Shown one piece after another: positions 61,096 through 64,000 of a stretch of DNA of 64,000 nt. The translations under genes were made by a program, and so were the position numbers. The stretch is from Leishmania infantum JPCM5 (taxonomy: Eukaryota; Euglenozoa; Kinetoplastea; Trypanosomatida; Trypanosomatidae). The notes beneath the pieces are model-generated. The model was not told the origin of the DNA, made no database searches, and was given only the letters and a program-made list of their open reading frames with translations. The stretch lies in assembly GCF_000002875.2 (NCBI RefSeq), contig NC_009403.2:289001-353000 (forward strand). The letters run 5' to 3'. Position 1 is the first letter of the stretch. Each line of letters starts with the position of its first letter.

Positions 61096-61473
61096 ATGTC
61101 CGCCTACCACAGCAGCAACCCTGTCGAGGCCCGCCGCGCCGAGTGCGCGCGCCTGCAGGCCAAGTACCCCGGCCACGTCGCCGTGGTTGTCGAGGCGGCC
61201 GAAAAGGCCGGCAGCAAGGCGCACTTCCTCGCGCTGCCGCGCGACGCCACCGTCGCCGAGCTCGAGGCGGCCGTGCGCCAGGCGCTCAGCACCAGCGTCA
61301 AGAAGGTGACGCTCGCCATCGAGGGCTCCGCCCCGGCGGTGACCGCCGCGGTCGGCGACATCGCCGACGCCTGCAAGCGGGACGACGGCTTCCTGTACGT
61401 GAGCGTGCGCACCGAGCAGGCCATGGGCGGCATCGCTGGTCTCTGCTTCGCCAGCGACTCCGGCGGTATGTAA
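61096..61473 (+). CDS. ATG8A: ATG8-like ubiquitin-fold protein, array copy 1 (intact)
   Basis: ATG8 proteins are cleaved by ATG4 and joined to phosphatidylethanolamine on autophagosome membranes. This 125-residue protein has the ATG8 layout: a helical N-terminus with ARRAECARLQAKYPGHVAVVVE, FLALPRDATVAELEAAVRQ (resembling FLVP-type beta-2/helix-3 regions), and DGFLYVSVRTEQAMG, which aligns with the ...TFG end of canonical ATG8. G111 is therefore the expected scissile glycine, followed by a 14-residue extension (GIAGLCFASDSGGM). It is clearly diverged from canonical ATG8 and fits the Leishmania-specific ATG8A/B/C families; A is suggested by position on a chromosome-19-like segment, from memory. 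Confidence 0.8.
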   Translation: MSAYHSSNPVEARRAECARLQAKYPGHVAVVVEAAEKAGSKAHFLALPRDATVAELEAAVRQALSTSVKKVTLAIEGSAPAVTAAVGDIADACKRDDGFLYVSVRTEQAMGGIAGLCFASDSGGM

Positions 61474-61796
61474 CCAGCGCGGCCTTCGCGCTTCCCATCC
61501 TCTCTGTTCGTCTTCCCCTCACCCCTCCCCTCTCCTCCCAGTGACTTTGTCCTGCTTGGAAAATCGCAGCGTCGCTGCCGTCTTCATGTGTGATGTTTTC
61601 TCGACTTATCTCATTTCGCGTGCGTGCGCGTGTGGCGCCTCCCCTCAGCCCATACGCGAGCTGGTTCCTGGGCCGCAGTGTCTACGCAGGCACTCCACAC
61701 ACGCACGCGCGCACCCCTGCCCCGCCGCGGCGTGAAACTTGTGTACCACCCATGTGAACACGCCCTCTCTCTCTTTCCGTTCGTCATCTTCTGTTG
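61474..61796. other. Spacer between ATG8-like copies 1 and 2
   Basis: UTR-like, with a pyrimidine tract at about 61764-61790 resembling the leader of an ATG8-like copy. It runs directly into the middle of the next copy at ambiguous bases. Confidence 0.5.
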
Positions 61797-62012
61797 NCCA
61801 CCGNTCGCGAGCTCGAGGCGGCCGTGCGCCAGGCGCTCAGCACCAGCGTCAAGAAGGTGACGCTCGCCATCGAGGGCTCCGCCCCGGCGGTGACCGCCGC
61901 GGTCGGCGACATCGCCGACGCCTGCAAGCGGGACGACGGCTTCCTGTACGTGAGCGTGCGCACCGAGCAGGCCATGGGCGTATCCGCGACCCTGTGCTTC
62001 TCCACTTACTAA
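61797..62012 (+). pseudogene. ATG8-like copy 2, 5'-truncated at ambiguous bases
   Basis: Homology to copy 1 begins at the N at 61797, corresponding to about residue 51 of copy 1; a second N is at 61804. From 61812 to 61980 it is identical to 61261-61429 (169 bases). It therefore keeps ...EQAMG with the scissile glycine, but the extension is VSATLCFSTY instead of GIAGLCFASDSGGM. The first 50 codons and the start are absent. The Ns and the abrupt junction suggest a collapsed or misjoined tandem array rather than a natural pseudogene. Confidence 0.75.
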
Positions 62013-62794
62013 CGTGCCGGCCAGGTGGCCAACTGCGCACATGCGGCCTCCTGGTGTGGGTGATGCGCTTCATATTCCCATTCTACCTCATGTGGTGAAT
62101 TTTATATTTTTTTTTATTTCTCCTCTTGTGCGTTTTCTCTCCCACCCGCGTTTCTTTTGGAAGGACGCGCTGTCTCCTACTTGGCGCGCCTGTTGCGGGC
62201 GGCGGAAGCCTTTCTGGCTGTCCTGTTGCGCTACCGCTGTTGTGCCGGTGTATGGCAACGCGTACGTGCACCGTGCTGCCCGCGCGGCACACACCGTCCC
62301 TCCCTCCATGTGTACATCTCTTCTGTTACCATGTTTTGAAGAAGCGACCGAATGAAAGAAGCTGTTCAGCCGCTCGCCGCCTGCAGCAAAGGAGAGCTGT
62401 GATTCGTGAAGTGCAGCGATGTGGCATACATTGGCAGCAATGAGCGTGCTTTTCGATGCTGGAGGTATCCATCAGGCCCCCGCGCTGCTGCCCTGTGTTT
62501 GAGCCCCCCCCCACCCACACCCACCCATCCCCTGGATAATCGGCCCCTGCTCTTGTGTGGCTCTTTTCCTGCTGGTGCTCCGTGCCTGTTCTCCAATATT
62601 CGCTCTTTTCCTGTCCTCTCCCCCTACCTCACGCAGTCGCGGACATCCTTTACCCTTTCCCGCTTGCCACCAGCGCCACCTCTTCTGGGCATAGCTTCCG
62701 TGCACTCGTCTCCTCCCCTCCGCATGCACTGCGCTCGTGTCTGGAAATGTGACGAGGGTCGTATCTCCTCTCGATGCATCGCTTGTTGCTCGCA
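62013..62794. other. Spacer in ATG8-like array
   Basis: UTR and intergenic DNA with a poly-T tract (62104-62116) and a C/CA-rich tract (62505-62527). No gene seen. Confidence 0.55.
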
Positions 62795-63050
62795 GCTTAC
62801 TGACCCAACTCTAGTCGCCTCCACTGGAGCGAGTGCAAGCGGCCGCTGACGGAGCACTCCGGCGCGGTGTCCTTCATGGTGGAGTCAGTCAACGGTCGCA
62901 TGCTGCCTTTGTGCCCGTGGCGCGACAACTCAGTGGCGGAACTGTAGGCAGTGGTGCGCGGCATGGTGGAGCTGGCAGGCATGAAGCTGGGCATCGTCGT
63001 CGGCAATAGGCTCGTGCGAGATTTAGTTCATGGGCAGCACCGACCAGTAC
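62795..63050 (+). pseudogene. Decayed ATG8-like relic
   Basis: In one frame from 62825 the translation has WSECKRPLTEHSG, then MVESVNGR, then PWRDNSVAEL followed by UAG at 62945-62947 and AVVRGMVELAGMKL. Compared with the intact copy at 63843 (ECERVCREHP, VVESANSSH, PRDATVAE) the order and spacing agree, so this is a degenerate family member. It has no start codon in place and an in-frame stop. Edges are approximate. Confidence 0.6.
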
Positions 63051-63842
63051 CTAAAGAACACCCTAAACCACCCGAGACTTCATGGCCAGCCTCTTCCGAG
63101 CTGCACTGCCTGTCGTGCAGGCTTGTCACCGCGAAGACGAGGCGCTGGCAGCCTTTCCTCCTGTGAAGCTAACGCGCACCGCAGCGCCACGGACAAGCCG
63201 CGGTCCAAAGAAGAACAATAACCACCTCTGCCGTGCGTTTGTTTGGCATCCCAATCTCTTCGCTGGTCGGTTTGATTTCTCTTCGTTTATGTGAGCCCCT
63301 TCATGTGTCCGTGCACTGTCTCTGTGTGTACGTCTCTAGCTCTCTCTCGCCCTGCCCCTCTTTCCCTGTGTACATGTTAATGCGTCGCACTACGCCGGTT
63401 TTTTCGGGTAGGAAGGAGTTGAGGAAAACAAAACCTTGTGGCACGTTGTCTTGGACTCTCTCGCCTCCACAGCCTCCCATGAGAACTGCTATGCATGCGC
63501 GAGCCGACGAGCCTTCTTGGCTTGGCACAGCTGGCCCGCGGAGGCTGCTGTTGTGGGGGTCTACTGAACGACAGTGCGTCCGTCACTCTAGTTGATGCTC
63601 CGCGCGTCCAATGCCTGTTTCCTCCCCCCATCCCTCCGATCTCTCTGGCGCACTCCTCCGGTGTCCGTGCTTCTGCGAACCGTCCGCGCTCACGCTGGTA
63701 GCACCGTTTCCACCACCCCGCCCTATACGACGCGAACCCACGCCCTTTCCATCCCCCCTTAGCACCTCATCTCGTCTCAGTATTCCTATATCCCCCGCAG
63801 TTTGCTTACAGCACCGCAGCCTTTTCTGTCCTCTGCGCCCAC
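63051..63842. other. Spacer before last ATG8-like copy
   Basis: UTR-like DNA with pyrimidine tracts after 63600 and possible acceptor AGs at 63799-63800 and 63810-63811. No gene seen. Confidence 0.5.
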
Positions 63843-64000
63843 ATGTCCATGTACCAGTCGTTGATCCCTGCCGACGCGCGCCGTGCGGAGTGCGAGCGTG
63901 TGTGCCGCGAGCACCCCGAGCAGCTGCCGGTCGTGGTCGAATCGGCCAACTCGAGTCATGTCCGCTTCCTCGTCGTGCCGCGCGACGCCACCGTGGCTGA
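63843..64000 (+). CDS. ATG8-like protein, further array copy (cut by window edge)
   Basis: The ATG at 63843 opens MSMYQSLIPADARRAECERV and continues with REHPEQLPVVVESANSSH and FLVVPRDATVA before the window ends. It aligns along its whole visible length with copy 1 (shared ARRAEC, VVVE, PRDATVAE) but differs at many positions, so it is a distinct paralogue rather than a recent duplicate. About 52 of an expected 110-125 codons are visible; the C-terminal glycine region is outside the window. Confidence 0.75.
   Translation, partial: MSMYQSLIPADARRAECERVCREHPEQLPVVVESANSSHVRFLVVPRDATVA

Noticed and set aside
1..64000. tRNA, rRNA, snoRNA, spliced-leader RNA, CRISPR array, transcription strand switch
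   Set aside because: Looked for by eye on both strands; no tRNA-like box or cloverleaf, no spaced repeat array, and no change of coding strand was found. A covariance-model search would be decisive for small RNAs.

Overview
The window reads as nuclear DNA of a trypanosomatid, almost certainly Leishmania. Eighteen supported protein-coding genes or partial genes all lie on the + strand. None needs an intron to stay open. They are separated by long, pyrimidine-rich, microsatellite-laden spacers, and the coding DNA is G+C-rich. This is the layout of one polycistronic transcription unit whose mRNAs are separated by spliced-leader trans-splicing and polyadenylation. The gene order (tandem kinesins, glycosomal malate dehydrogenase, ATG8-like array) fits my memory of L. 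major chromosome 19, but I could not check it. No strand switch, tRNA, rRNA, snoRNA or CRISPR was seen.

Layout. 0-3.5 kb: RNA polymerase I/III subunit RPAC1 and ribosome-biogenesis factor UTP11. 5.2-28.4 kb: three kinesin-3-like genes in tandem. The first two share a mosaic, partly identical motor domain. The third encodes a roughly 2,280-residue protein whose tail is built from a degenerate repeat of about 107 residues. A repeat of about 474 bp occurs once between kinesins 1 and 2 and again, almost unchanged, after kinesin 3. A third, different retroposon-like (SIDER-type) segment lies between kinesins 2 and 3. 30-36.8 kb: malate dehydrogenase with a PTS1-type tail, an orphan coiled-coil protein and the complex I assembly methyltransferase NDUFAF5. 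36.8-38.1 kb: two doubtful small ORFs, one interrupted by a single UGA. 38.8-49 kb: ESCRT-II VPS36, an orphan methyltransferase-like protein, a PIN-like membrane carrier, a membrin/Bos1 SNARE and an orphan four-helix membrane protein. 49.7-60 kb: SRP72, ABCF2/ARB1-type ATPase and GARP subunit VPS53. 61-64 kb: an ATG8-like array with one intact copy, one truncated copy joined through ambiguous bases, one decayed relic and the start of another copy at the window edge.

The genes do not form a pathway operon; neighbours in such units are usually unrelated. Several do act in membrane traffic and autophagy (VPS36, membrin, SRP72, VPS53, ATG8-like). The regions most worth a second look are the converting kinesin pair, the repeats that could drive amplification of the kinesin block, the 107-residue kinesin tail repeat, and the ATG8 array, where the core is conserved but the cleavable C-terminal extension is not.
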